64,000 nt of DNA. Origin: CAVSMC01 sp963798655 (GTDB lineage: Bacteria > Pseudomonadota > Gammaproteobacteria > Burkholderiales > Casimicrobiaceae). Positions 25,272 to 34,368 of this stretch are shown here, in pieces. The position numbers and the translations under genes are program-made. The notes beneath the pieces are model-generated. The model had not been told where the DNA came from, did not search any database, and saw only the letters and a list, made by a program, of their open reading frames with translations. Numbering within the stretch: position 1 is the first letter of the stretch; the number at the start of each line of letters is the position of its first letter. The stretch lies in the NCBI GenBank assembly GCA_963798655.1, contig CAWCUH010000016.1, positions 372,001 to 436,000 on the forward strand, given 5' to 3'.

Positions 25272-26954
25272 ATGGCCATCGTCACCGACCGCTTCGTTCG
25301 TTACACCGAGCTGACGCGCATGCTGCACGAGCTCGTGAGCGAGCACCCGCGGCTCGTGTCGTGCGAGAGCATCGGCAGGAGCCACGAAGGGCGCGACATC
25401 TGGCTCGTCACCGTCACCAACCGCGACACCGGACCGGCAGCGGAGAAGCCGGCGTTCTGGGTCGACGGCAACATCCACGCGACCGAAGTCGCGGCGTCGG
25501 CCGCCGCACTGCATTTGCTCGCGACGCTCGTCGACGGCTACGGCCGCGACGCCGACGTCACCCGCGCGCTCGACACGCGCGCGTTCTACGTTTGCCCTCG
25601 CATCAATCCCGACGGCGCCGATTGGGCGCTCGCCGACAAGCCGAAATGGATTCGCTCGAGCACGCGCAGCTATCCGTACGACGAGGACGAGATCGAAGGC
25701 CTCACCGTCGAGGATATCGACGGCGACGGACGCATCCTGCAGATGCGCGTGGCGGATGCGAACGGATTGTGGAAACCGCATCCTGAAGCGCCGGACCTGA
25801 TGATCCGTCGCGAGCCCACGGAAGTCGGAGGAACGTACTACCGCATTCTCGCGGAAGGGACGCTCGACGGTTACGACGGCTTCACCCTCAAAGTCAAGAA
25901 GCCGAAGCAGGGGCTCGATCTGAACCGCAACTTTCCCGGCAGCTGGCGGCAGGAATTCGAGCAGACGGGCGCGGGACCGTATCCGGCGTCGGAGCCCGAA
26001 GTGCGCGCCGTCGTCGACTTCGTCGTCCGCCATCCGAACATCACCGGAGGCACGTCGTTCCACACGTGGAGCGGCGTGCTGCTGCGGCCGTTCGAGCATG
26101 CGCCGGACACCGACATGCACGCCGAGGACCTGTGGTTCTACCAGAAGGCGGGCACGACAGGCACCGAGTTGACCGGCTATCCGGCGATCTCGGTCTATCA
26201 CGAGTTCCGCTACCACCCGAAGCAGGTGATCGGCGGCACTTTCGACTGGATCTACGAGCACCTCGGCATGTTCAGCTGGGTCGTCGAGATCTGGAGCCCG
26301 ATGCGCGAGGCCGGCATCGACAAGTACCCGTACATCGACTGGTTCCGCGACCATCCGCCGTCCGACGATCTCAAGCTCTATCGCTGGATGAAGCAGGAGA
26401 TGGCCGACGACGGACATGTGCCGTGGAAGCGATTCGACCATCCGCAGCTCGGCGCCATCGAGATCGGCGGCTGGAACCGCTTTCGCGCGTTTTCGAATCC
26501 GCCACCGAAGCTGCTCGCGCGCGAGCTCGCGCGCTTTCCGAAGTGGCTGTTGTGGCAGGCGCTTTGCTCGCCTGCGCTCGAGCTCGTCCACGCCGGCGCG
26601 CAGCCGCTTGGCAGCGACACGTGGAAGGTCGCGCTCGTCGTGCAGAACACCGGCTGGCTGCCGTCTTACGTGTCGAAGCGTGCGCTCGAGCGCAAGGTCG
26701 TGCGCGGCACGATCGCCGAGATCGCGCTGCCCGAGGGCGCCGAGCTCGTGCAGGGCAAGCGGCGCGCCGACGTCGGTCAGCTCGAGGGCAAGGCCTACAA
26801 GCACACCGGCGTGTCGTTCTGGCCCGATTACCTCGTCACCGACGATCGCGTCAAGGTCGAATGGATCGTGCGTGCGCGGCGCGGCGACGCAGTGTCGGTG
26901 ACGGCGCGTCACGACCGCGCCGGCGCCGTGCGCGCCGAGGTCACGCTCGCCTAA
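25272..26954 (+). CDS. M14-family zinc carboxypeptidase
   Basis: A 560-residue peptidase. The N-terminal M14 domain shows the zinc motif HATE (DGNIHATEVAASAA, residue about 74-77), the third ligand His in TSFHTWSG, DLNRNFPG near residue 220, and a catalytic Glu in WVVEIWSP. The C-terminal ~150 residues form a beta-rich extension (VALVVQNTGWLPSYVSKRA) seen in large bacterial M14 proteins. There is no signal peptide, so a cytoplasmic location is likely. ATG at 25272 begins the conserved region. Confidence 0.88.
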   Translation: MAIVTDRFVRYTELTRMLHELVSEHPRLVSCESIGRSHEGRDIWLVTVTNRDTGPAAEKPAFWVDGNIHATEVAASAAALHLLATLVDGYGRDADVTRALDTRAFYVCPRINPDGADWALADKPKWIRSSTRSYPYDEDEIEGLTVEDIDGDGRILQMRVADANGLWKPHPEAPDLMIRREPTEVGGTYYRILAEGTLDGYDGFTLKVKKPKQGLDLNRNFPGSWRQEFEQTGAGPYPASEPEVRAVVDFVVRHPNITGGTSFHTWSGVLLRPFEHAPDTDMHAEDLWFYQKAGTTGTELTGYPAISVYHEFRYHPKQVIGGTFDWIYEHLGMFSWVVEIWSPMREAGIDKYPYIDWFRDHPPSDDLKLYRWMKQEMADDGHVPWKRFDHPQLGAIEIGGWNRFRAFSNPPPKLLARELARFPKWLLWQALCSPALELVHAGAQPLGSDTWKVALVVQNTGWLPSYVSKRALERKVVRGTIAEIALPEGAELVQGKRRADVGQLEGKAYKHTGVSFWPDYLVTDDRVKVEWIVRARRGDAVSVTARHDRAGAVRAEVTLA

Positions 26955-26967
26955 CAGGAGACACGGC

Positions 26968-28488
26968 ATGCTCGAAGCGCATCGGACATCGGGTGATCGA
27001 ATGAAATGGCCGCTCGTCTGGCTCGTCGCCGCCGTCGTCGCGGGCTGCGCTGCGCCGCAGGTCGAGCGCGGCGCGCTCGAGCGCATCGACACGATCGTCG
27101 TCGTCTACGCGGAGAACCACAGCTTCGACAACCTGTACGGGATGTTTCCCGGGGCCGACGGCGTCGCGAACGCGACGGCGGAGCAGACGACGCAGCTCGA
27201 TCACGACGGCAGGCCGCTTTCGAAGCTGCCGCCGGTCTGGGGCGCCAACGGCAAGGCGGACCCGAAGTTCTCGTTCGACCTGCCGAACGGCCCGTTCCGC
27301 ATCGACGCGCCGCCGGTCGGCAAGCGGATGGACGAGCTCGTGCCGAGCCCGATCCACGCGTACTGGCACCATCAGGAGCAGATCAACGGCGGCGCGAACA
27401 ACATGTTCGCGGCAATGACGACCGTCGGCGCCTGGACGATGGGCTACTACGACGGCTCGCGGATGCGGCTGTGGCAATGGGCGCGCGACTACACGCTCGC
27501 CGACCATTTCTTTCAGGGGGCGTTCGGCGGCTCGTTCCTCAATCACTTCTGGCTCGTCTGCGCCTGCACGCCCGAATTCAAGGACGCGCCGGCATCGATG
27601 CGCGCGCAGCTCGACGAGCGGGGACATCTGAAGAAGCGGCCGGCTTCACCCGCCTCGGTGATGGACGGCCCGGTGCAGGTGTTCGACGGGCAGGTGACGC
27701 CGGACGGCTATGCGGTCAACACGTCGCAGCCGCCGTATCAGCCGAGCGGCATCGCGCCCGCTGAAGGCGGCGACCCGAATCTCGCCGATCGCGCGAAGAA
27801 TCCGGTGCCGCCGCAAACGGCGAAGACGATCGGCGACACGCTCTCGGCCAAAGGCGTCTCATGGGCGTGGTACGGCGGCGGCTTCAATGCTGCGCTCGCC
27901 GATGGCCGTCAGGATCCCAAGGCCAAGCGCGCAGTCATCTACAACCGCGAACCGTCGAGCCCGAACTTCCAGCCGCACCATCAGCCGTTCAATTACTTCG
28001 CGCGGTATGCGCCGGGCAGCGCGGAGCGTGCGCAACATCTGAAGGACGGCGACGATTTCCTGCGCGACATCGATGCCGGCACGCTGCCGCACGTCGCGCT
28101 GTACAAGCCGGTCGGGCGCAATACGCAGCACCCGAGCTATACCGACGTCGCTACCGGCGACCGGCACATCGCCGATTTGCTCGAGCGGTTGCGCAGGAGC
28201 CCGCAGTGGAACCGGATGGTCGTCATCGTCACCTACGACGAGAACGGCGGCTACTGGGATCACGTTCCGCCGCCGAAAGGACCCGGCTGGGGCGATCGAT
28301 GGGGACCGGGCTCGCGCGTGCCGGCGATCATCGTGTCGCCGTTCGCGAAGAAGGGTTACGTCGACAAGACGCCGTACGACACGACGTCGATCATCAAGCT
28401 CGTCACGCGTCGCTTCGACCTCGAGCCATTGCCGGGCGTGCGTGCGAACGCCGGCGACCTGACCGGCGCTCTCGAGCTCGCGCGCTAG
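26968..28488 (+). CDS. Phosphoesterase-family lipoprotein (acid phosphatase AcpA/PlcC type)
   Basis: A 506-residue protein of the phosphoesterase superfamily (PF04185). It has the N-terminal metal-site motif AENHSFDNLYGMFPGADG and the later TYDENGGYWDHVPPP. A lipobox (VVAGC) predicts an outer- or inner-membrane lipoprotein. ATG at 26968 has AGGAGA at 7-9 bases; an internal ATG at 27001 (MKWPLVW) would also give a good signal peptide. Family members hydrolyse phosphomonoesters or phospholipids; which one cannot be told from sequence. The gene starts 13 bp after the peptidase gene. Confidence 0.87.
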   Translation: MLEAHRTSGDRMKWPLVWLVAAVVAGCAAPQVERGALERIDTIVVVYAENHSFDNLYGMFPGADGVANATAEQTTQLDHDGRPLSKLPPVWGANGKADPKFSFDLPNGPFRIDAPPVGKRMDELVPSPIHAYWHHQEQINGGANNMFAAMTTVGAWTMGYYDGSRMRLWQWARDYTLADHFFQGAFGGSFLNHFWLVCACTPEFKDAPASMRAQLDERGHLKKRPASPASVMDGPVQVFDGQVTPDGYAVNTSQPPYQPSGIAPAEGGDPNLADRAKNPVPPQTAKTIGDTLSAKGVSWAWYGGGFNAALADGRQDPKAKRAVIYNREPSSPNFQPHHQPFNYFARYAPGSAERAQHLKDGDDFLRDIDAGTLPHVALYKPVGRNTQHPSYTDVATGDRHIADLLERLRRSPQWNRMVVIVTYDENGGYWDHVPPPKGPGWGDRWGPGSRVPAIIVSPFAKKGYVDKTPYDTTSIIKLVTRRFDLEPLPGVRANAGDLTGALELAR

Positions 28489-28501
28489 GCGTCGCTGCGC
28501 G

Positions 28502-29707
28502 ATGTCCAGGCGAGCGATCGGTCTCGCCGCCGTGCCGCGCGGCGTATGGGCGCTCGGCGTGGTCAGCCTGTGCATGGATCTGTCGTCGGAAACGGTCCAC
28601 GCGCTGTTGCCGCTGTACATGGCCACGGTGCTCGGCGCGAGCACGACGACGATCGGCGTGATCGAAGGTGCCGCCGAGGCGATCGCGCTCATGGTGAAGA
28701 TGTTTTCCGGTGCGCTGTCCGACATCACGCAACGGCGCAAGCCGATCGTGCTCGCCGGCTACGGCCTCGCCGCATCGACCAAATGGATCTTCCCGCTGGC
28801 GCCGACGCTCGGCTGGGTCGTCGCTGCGCGCTTCGCCGATCGCGTGGGCAAAGGGATTCGCGGCGCGCCACGCGACGCGCTGATCGCCGATCTCGCACCC
28901 GCCCATGCGCGCGGCGCGAGCTTCGGGCTGCGCCAGGCGCTCGACACCGTCGGTGCGATCGGCGGTCCGCTCGTCGCGATCGGCGCGATGGCGTGGTTCG
29001 CCGGCAGCTTTCGCGTCGCGTTCTGGATCGCCGTCGTGCCGGCGATGCTCGCCGTGCTCGTACTCGCGCTCGGCGTGCGGGAGCCGGCGACGCATGCGGC
29101 GAGCGGCGCCGCTCGGGCGCCGCTCGGATGGTCCGACGCAAAGCGATTGCCACGCGCATTCTGGGTCGTCGTCGGCATCGCCGCGCTATTGACGCTCGCA
29201 CGCTTCTCGGAGGCATTCCTGCTGCTGCGCGCGCACGACGTTGGCTTCTCGGTCGCCGATGCGCCCTGGGTGATGGTCGCGATGACGATCGTTTACGCCG
29301 CGACCGCGTATCCGGCCGGCGCCGCGGCCGATCGGGGCCACGGGCCGCGGCTGCTCGCGTTCGGCTTCGCCGCGCTGATCGCCGCCGACCTGCTGCTCGC
29401 GAGCGCCGCCGGCACGCTGCGCGTCCTGATCGGTGCCGCGCTGTGGGGCTTGCACATGGGACTCACGCAGGGATTGCTCGCCGCGCTGGTCGCGGCATCG
29501 GCGCCACCCGACCTTCGCGGCAGCGCATTCGGCGTGTTCAATCTCGCGAGCGGCGTCGCGCTGCTCGCTGCGAGCGCGCTTGCCGGCTGGCTGTGGGATG
29601 CGGCTGGACCGCAGTTCACGTTCTACGCGGGCGCGGCGTTCACCGCTTGCGCATGGCTCGCACTCGCGATCCACGGTCGCGGTACGATCGGCCGCCTGCA
29701 GGCGTAA
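28502..29707 (+). CDS. MFS transporter
   Basis: A 401-residue major facilitator protein with about 12 hydrophobic segments. The loop 2-3 motif (GALSDITQRRKPIVLAGYG) and the GIRGAPRDALIADLAP segment are typical of a subgroup of bacterial MFS proteins. It begins 13 bp after the phosphoesterase gene and may share its transcript. The substrate is unknown; export of a small molecule or uptake of a product released by the phosphoesterase are both possible. Confidence 0.87.
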   Translation: MSRRAIGLAAVPRGVWALGVVSLCMDLSSETVHALLPLYMATVLGASTTTIGVIEGAAEAIALMVKMFSGALSDITQRRKPIVLAGYGLAASTKWIFPLAPTLGWVVAARFADRVGKGIRGAPRDALIADLAPAHARGASFGLRQALDTVGAIGGPLVAIGAMAWFAGSFRVAFWIAVVPAMLAVLVLALGVREPATHAASGAARAPLGWSDAKRLPRAFWVVVGIAALLTLARFSEAFLLLRAHDVGFSVADAPWVMVAMTIVYAATAYPAGAAADRGHGPRLLAFGFAALIAADLLLASAAGTLRVLIGAALWGLHMGLTQGLLAALVAASAPPDLRGSAFGVFNLASGVALLAASALAGWLWDAAGPQFTFYAGAAFTACAWLALAIHGRGTIGRLQA

Positions 29708-29772
29708 GCTGTCGGCGTCGACGACGACCAATCGCGAAGCGGCTTGGCCGGCCGCGTTGCCTTGGAGGCGCA

Positions 29773-30636
29773 ATGGAACAAACGCTCGAACTCGCGGCGG
29801 CGCCCGCGGGCTACGCCTATCGCCGGCACGCGCTCGCCGTGCGCGTCATGCACTGGATCAACGTCGTCGCGTTGACGATCCTGCTGATGAGCGGGCTGCA
29901 GATCTTCAACTCGCACCCACGGCTCTACTGGGGCAAGTCGTCGTACACCGGCCGCGCGCCGATCCTCGAGATGGTGCCGAAGCAATTGAGCGACATGCAG
30001 GTGATCGGCGTCACGCGCATCTTCGGCCACGAGTTCGACACCACGGGCGTGTTCGGCGTGTCGCGCAACGCCGGCAACGGCCAGATGGCCGCGCGCGGCT
30101 TTCCGTCGTGGATGACGATCCCCGACGATCAATGGCTGTCGATGGCGCGCGCATGGCATTTCTTCTTCGCGTGGGTGCTGGTCATCAACGGCCTCTCGTA
30201 CATCGGCTACGCGATCGCGAGCCGCCACCTGTCGCGCGATCTCGCGCCCACGCGCAGCGACTGGCGCTCGATCGGCCGCGAGTTCGTCGACCACCTTCGC
30301 TTCCGCCACGCGACCGGCGAGGCGTCGAAGCGCTACAACGTTCTGCAGAAGCTCGCGTACCTCACGGTCATCTTCGTGCTGCTGCCGCTGATCGTGCTGA
30401 TGGGGATCGGCATGTCGCCGTGGCTCGACACGGTGATTCCGGGCTGGGTCGGCGTGTTCGGCGGCCGGCAATCGGTGCGCACGATCCACTTCGTCGTCGC
30501 GTGGCTGATCGTCGCGTTCGTCGCGATCCACGTGTTCGAGGTGATCATCACCGGACTGTGGAACAACGTGCGCTCGATGATCACCGGCGACTATCGCGTG
30601 CAGCCGGACGACGGGCGGCGGGAGGCGAAGCGATGA
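29773..30636 (+). CDS. Cytochrome b561-type membrane subunit
   Basis: A 287-residue di-haem b-type cytochrome (PF01292). Haem-ligand His candidates lie in the four core helices: RVMHWINVV, RAWHFFFAW, RTIHFVVAW and VAIHVFEV. The ATG at 29773 has GGAGG upstream, and the stop overlaps the start of the next gene as ATGA. It probably carries electrons between the quinone pool and the periplasmic molybdoprotein encoded next, in the manner of YedZ/MsrQ-like or thiosulfate-reductase cytochrome b subunits. Confidence 0.9.
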   Translation: MEQTLELAAAPAGYAYRRHALAVRVMHWINVVALTILLMSGLQIFNSHPRLYWGKSSYTGRAPILEMVPKQLSDMQVIGVTRIFGHEFDTTGVFGVSRNAGNGQMAARGFPSWMTIPDDQWLSMARAWHFFFAWVLVINGLSYIGYAIASRHLSRDLAPTRSDWRSIGREFVDHLRFRHATGEASKRYNVLQKLAYLTVIFVLLPLIVLMGIGMSPWLDTVIPGWVGVFGGRQSVRTIHFVVAWLIVAFVAIHVFEVIITGLWNNVRSMITGDYRVQPDDGRREAKR

Positions 30637-31406
30637 CGACCTCCGCATCCACGCGACGCCGCTTCATCGCGCGTGCACTGGCCGCGGCCGCGGCACCGCT
30701 AGTCGCCGGCTGCGAGCGGCTGTCCGAATCGGCGTGGTTCCCGAAGGTGCTGTCGATCGGCGAGCGCGCGAGCAGCGCCGTGTCGCATCTGGTCACGTCG
30801 CGCAAGTCGATGGCGCAGGAGTTCACCGAAGCCGATCGGTCGCCGTCGTTTCGCAGCAACGGCACCGCGCAGCCGGACAGCGCCGAGTATCGCGCGCTCG
30901 CCGCCGGCGGCTTCGCTGATTATCGTCTGGTCGTCGATGGCTTCGTCGACAAGCCGGCGTCGTTCACGCTCGGCGATTTGCGCGCGCTGCCGTCGCGCAC
31001 GCAGATCACGCGCCACGACTGCGTCGAAGGCTGGAGCGCGATCGGCAAGTGGAAGGGCGCGCGGCTCGCCGCCGTCCTCGACGCCGTGCAGCCGAAGGCG
31101 TCGGCGAAGTATCTGGTGTTCCATTGCGCCGACCCGATGGACGAGGGCGGCGCGAGCAACTACTACGAGAGCATCGACCTCGAGGACGCCTATCATCCGC
31201 AGACGCTGCTTGCCTACGAGCTGAACGACATGGCGCTGCCGGTGCCGAACGGAGCGCCGATCCGGCTTCGCGTCGAGCGCCAGCTCGGCTACAAGCACGC
31301 GAAGTACGTGATGCGCATCGAGCTCGTCGAGAGCTTCGCGCACATTCGCGGCGGCCAGGGTGGCTACTGGGAGGACCAGGGCTATCAGTGGTACGCGGGG
31401 ATCTGA
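30633..31406 (+). CDS. Sulfite-oxidase-family molybdopterin protein, Tat-exported
   Basis: A 257-residue protein with a twin-arginine signal (TRRRFIARALA) that also ends in a lipobox-like VAGC. The Mo-coordinating Cys is in RHDCVEGWSAIGKWKG (near residue 130), as in YedY/MsrP and SUOX-type oxidoreductases. No dimerisation domain is present, giving the short YedY-like form. It is translationally coupled to the cytochrome b gene, so the two form a membrane-linked periplasmic redox module. The substrate is not evident. Confidence 0.9.
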   Translation: MTTSASTRRRFIARALAAAAAPLVAGCERLSESAWFPKVLSIGERASSAVSHLVTSRKSMAQEFTEADRSPSFRSNGTAQPDSAEYRALAAGGFADYRLVVDGFVDKPASFTLGDLRALPSRTQITRHDCVEGWSAIGKWKGARLAAVLDAVQPKASAKYLVFHCADPMDEGGASNYYESIDLEDAYHPQTLLAYELNDMALPVPNGAPIRLRVERQLGYKHAKYVMRIELVESFAHIRGGQGGYWEDQGYQWYAGI

Positions 31407-31442
31407 CGCCGCAGAGTCCACGCTCGGGGTCGGCGGCGTTTC
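31406..31442. terminator. Possible hairpin between the convergent Mo-protein and imuB genes
   Basis: ACGCCGC at 31406-31412 pairs with GCGGCGT at 31433-31439 around a 20-base loop and is followed by TTTC on the plus strand. It spans the 34-bp convergent gap. It is a weak candidate because the loop is long and the T tract short. Confidence 0.35.
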
Positions 31443-32952
31443 ATGCGAACAGCCCGTGCAGGAACCATTCGCCGTCGTCGACGCCGTAGCGGTGATCGCG
31501 ATAGATCCAGCAGAGCTCGCCGCGCGGGCTTTCGGCGACGTAGTAATCGCGGCGCACGTCGCCGCCGTCCCACCACCCGGACTCGATGCGTTCCGGGCCG
31601 TCACGCAATATCCACGGCTCGTGCTCGAGCGCGGCGGCGAGCGGCGCGGGCTCGGTGAGAAGCCATGCAGGACGCGGCGCGCAATCAGGGTCAGAGTGCA
31701 ATTTACGTGAACGGCTTGTCGCCTGCTGACGCGCCGGTCGGAAATTGCACTCTGACCCTGATTTCTCCAGCTCGATCGATGCGCGCTCCGGCCGATGCTC
31801 GGGCTGCGTGCCGACGCGCACGACGGCGCGCTCGCCGAGCCGCGCGCGCAGACGGTCGATCAGCGGCACGGCCGCGGTCGCGCGCTGCTCGTCGGGCAGC
31901 AGGCCGAGATTGCGGCCGGGCAGCGTCGCCGTTTCGTCGCTCGCGAGCTCGATCGCGACGACCGGCGCGCGCAGCGTGACGCGTGCGAGCCGCTCGCGCA
32001 GCACCGAGTTCAGATGCGCGGCCTCGCGCGCCGGCGTCGCGAGCGCGAACGGCACGTCCGTGCGCGCCGGCGTGCTGCGGCCGACGGCGTAGCGCTCGTG
32101 CACGAGCGCGAGCGCAACGCGCGTGACGCCGAGCCCGCGTCCGAGCAGCCAGCCGGCGAGCTCGTGCACGAGGCGGTTCAGCGCGAACGCGAGCGCATCG
32201 ACGCTGTCGACCGACGACGGCAGCTCGAGCCGGCCCTGGTAGCGTGGCGGCGGCACGAACGCATCGCGCGGATCCGCCGCGCGACCGTGCGCGCGATCGA
32301 GCGCATCGACGAACGCCGGACCGACGCGTCGCGCGAGGCCGTCGCGCGGCAGCGCGCGCGCCTGCGCGATCGTCGTCACGCCGGCGCCGGCGAGCAGCGC
32401 CGCCGCGTCGGGCGCGACGTCGAGCTTCGCGATCGGCAGCGGCGCGAGCGCGCGCTCGAGCGCGCGCATGTCGATCAGCGGCTCATCGCGGCCGCAGCGC
32501 GCGAACAGCAGCGCTGCACCGGCGGTCGGCGCGAACGCGAGCTCGCCGCGATAGCCGAGATCCGCAATGCCTCGCCGAAGCTGCGAGCGCAACGGCGCGA
32601 GGCCGCCGAAGAGCCGCAGGCTCGCGCCGATGTCGGCGAGCACGGCGTCCGGCGCTGCGAGATGCACGGCCGGCGTGAACTGCGTCATCCACGTGGCGAC
32701 ATGGGCGAGCGCCGCGGCTTCGGCGCCGACGTCGCGATCGCGCAGCACGAGATCGGGCACGAGCGCGAGCGCCGCCGACACGCTCTGCCGTGCCCGTACG
32801 CCTGCCGCGGCGGCGGCGTCGTTCGCGATGACGATGTCCGGATGCGAGCCGCCGCTCGCGACTGCAAACGGCTGTGTCGCGTTGTCGGCGAGCCCGCGCG
32901 CAAACACTTCGAGCGCGAGGTCGGGCAGGCGGACGCAGGCGTAGAGGCGCAT
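31441..32952 (-). CDS. imuB: ImuB, Y-family-like mutasome protein with in-frame REP insertion
   Basis: A 503-residue inactive Y-family polymerase homologue that links ImuA, DnaE2 and the sliding clamp during SOS mutagenesis. Family marks are MRLYACVRLPDLALEVFARG at the start, VATWMTQFTPAVHLAAPD, and VLADIGASLRLFGG, in which the polymerase acidic triad is not maintained. Residues about 397-423 (KSGSECNF...KLHSDPD) are a translated palindromic repeat placed in the linker before APRPAWLLTEP. The frame survives and the C-terminus is complete (WWDGGDVRRDYYV). It starts 6 bp after the DinB-like gene. Confidence 0.9.
   Translation of the reverse strand: MRLYACVRLPDLALEVFARGLADNATQPFAVASGGSHPDIVIANDAAAAAGVRARQSVSAALALVPDLVLRDRDVGAEAAALAHVATWMTQFTPAVHLAAPDAVLADIGASLRLFGGLAPLRSQLRRGIADLGYRGELAFAPTAGAALLFARCGRDEPLIDMRALERALAPLPIAKLDVAPDAAALLAGAGVTTIAQARALPRDGLARRVGPAFVDALDRAHGRAADPRDAFVPPPRYQGRLELPSSVDSVDALAFALNRLVHELAGWLLGRGLGVTRVALALVHERYAVGRSTPARTDVPFALATPAREAAHLNSVLRERLARVTLRAPVVAIELASDETATLPGRNLGLLPDEQRATAAVPLIDRLRARLGERAVVRVGTQPEHRPERASIELEKSGSECNFRPARQQATSRSRKLHSDPDCAPRPAWLLTEPAPLAAALEHEPWILRDGPERIESGWWDGGDVRRDYYVAESPRGELCWIYRDHRYGVDDGEWFLHGLFA
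31684..31762. repeat. REP-like palindrome inside imuB
   Basis: Perfect 21-bp arms at 31684-31704 and 31742-31762 of the family variant CAGGGTCAGAGTGCAATTT, with a 37-base loop. It is entirely within imuB and keeps its reading frame. Confidence 0.9.
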
Positions 32953-32958
32953 CGCGCG

Positions 32959-33549
32959 TCATTGCCGACCGTCATGCCAGATCATCGCTTCGCTCAAGCC
33001 GAGCTCGGCGAGATCGTCGGCACGCAGGTGCGCCTCGTTCGCGCAGAAGAACTCGTCGAGCTGCGGCGGCTTTACCGGCGTGCCGGCGAGCATCGCATGC
33101 ACCTGGCCGCGGTGATGGATCTGGTGCTCGAACAGATGCGCAAGAAGCCGCGTCGCATTCTCCGTCTCGATGCCGTGGCGGCGCATCACCGGCACCGGCA
33201 GGTCGACGCTGCGATCGTCGAGCGCTTCGCAAACGGCGATCAGCCGCCGATCGGCGTCGCGCTGCGCCTGCGCAAGCGGTGCGCACGCGTCGAACGGCTC
33301 CTCGGGCTCGAAAAAGCGCGACGGCGCGGTGTTCGCCGGCTCCCCGCGCTGCGCGCGCTCGAGCGCGTCGATGTAGTACCAGTCGACGGTGACGATGTGA
33401 TTCAGCGTCGACTTGATCGACGGAAAGAAGCTTGTTCGCTTCGCGACGAAGTCGTCGTGCGAGAGCTGTGCGCATGCGTTGGCGAGGCGCAGGTTCGCCC
33501 ACGCATTGTTGCAGGCCATCGTATACAGATGATGCGCGAGCGATGCCAT
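32959..33549 (-). CDS. DinB-fold protein between imuA and imuB
   Basis: A 196-residue four-helix DinB/YfiT-superfamily protein. Metal-ligand His candidates are visible in STLNHIVTVDWYY (about residue 50) and HLFEHQIHHRGQVH (about residues 140-153). ATG at 33549 has a strong GGAGGA ribosome site. It lies 17 bp after imuA and 6 bp before imuB, so it is part of the mutasome operon and presumably co-induced by DNA damage. DinB proteins include thiol-dependent transferases and DNA-damage-inducible proteins of unknown activity. Its role here is unknown. Confidence 0.88.
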   Translation of the reverse strand: MASLAHHLYTMACNNAWANLRLANACAQLSHDDFVAKRTSFFPSIKSTLNHIVTVDWYYIDALERAQRGEPANTAPSRFFEPEEPFDACAPLAQAQRDADRRLIAVCEALDDRSVDLPVPVMRRHGIETENATRLLAHLFEHQIHHRGQVHAMLAGTPVKPPQLDEFFCANEAHLRADDLAELGLSEAMIWHDGRQ

Positions 33550-33566
33550 CGATTCCTCCGCGGGTA

Positions 33567-34301
33567 TCAGCTGGCCGCGCGCGCGCGCGCAACGGTCATG
33601 GACTGCGCCGGCAACTCGTGCGCGAGCGCGCGGCCCTTGCTCGTGCGCACGTCGGGCAGCGTGCGTGCCGACGCGTACGGCAACGCGCGCTTCGCGACGT
33701 CGATCACGATCGGCTGCGCGACGTCGCCGCCGCGGCGCTTGACGACCTGCACGGCGAGCTTGCCGTCGCGCGCGGCGAGCGCGAGCCGCAGCGGCGCCGA
33801 TGCGGCGCTCGCGCGCTGACCGGGCCGCCGCCACAGCACGCCCCACGTGCGGCCCTCGCGCGCGGCGACGCCGAGCCGGCGCAGCACGCGCTCGTCGTTG
33901 GTTGCGAGCCACGCGAACGCCGCGCCGCATTCGGGGGCGCGCAGCGCCTGCTCGTATGCCCACAATTGCTCGCGCGCATCGGCGCAGCGAACGACGACGA
34001 GTCGCGCGAGATCGAGCCCGCCGGCGGCGAGGGCGGGTGCGTACGGGCGATGCGGCGGATCGATCCACACGACGTCGCGGCCGGCTGCCTGCACGCGCAC
34101 GACCGCCGGCAGCGTCAGCGCGATCTCGCCGACGCCTTCGCGCGCGAGCGCGATCTCGGTCAGCGCTTCGGGCCAGCCGCCACCAGGCAACAGGGCGTCG
34201 AGCGCGGAGAATCCCGTGGCGATTGCGGCCGGCTCGCGCGCGCAATCGTCACCGCGCCAGATCGCCGGGTGCTCGAGCAGTGCGGTGAGCGATGAGGGCA
34301 T
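33567..34301 (-). CDS. imuA: ImuA, RecA-like mutasome accessory protein
   Basis: A 244-residue protein with the ImuA N-terminus (SSLTALLEHPAIWRGDD), IATGFSALDALLPGGGWPE, and a RecA-like core (VVWIDPPHRPYAPALAAGGLD) with a degenerate Walker A. ImuA works with ImuB and DnaE2 in error-prone repair; in several bacteria it binds RecA. It is the first gene of the imuA-dinB-imuB operon. I found no copy of the TACGGTA-type operator in its 170-bp upstream region, which holds a tandem repeat. Confidence 0.88.
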   Translation of the reverse strand: MPSSLTALLEHPAIWRGDDCAREPAAIATGFSALDALLPGGGWPEALTEIALAREGVGEIALTLPAVVRVQAAGRDVVWIDPPHRPYAPALAAGGLDLARLVVVRCADAREQLWAYEQALRAPECGAAFAWLATNDERVLRRLGVAAREGRTWGVLWRRPGQRASAASAPLRLALAARDGKLAVQVVKRRGGDVAQPIVIDVAKRALPYASARTLPDVRTSKGRALAHELPAQSMTVARARAAS

Positions 34302-34368
34302 GATCGAAGCAAGGATTGTCGTCGCCGCGCACGTGGGGACCCAGTGACTTTGGCAGAACGACCTTGGA

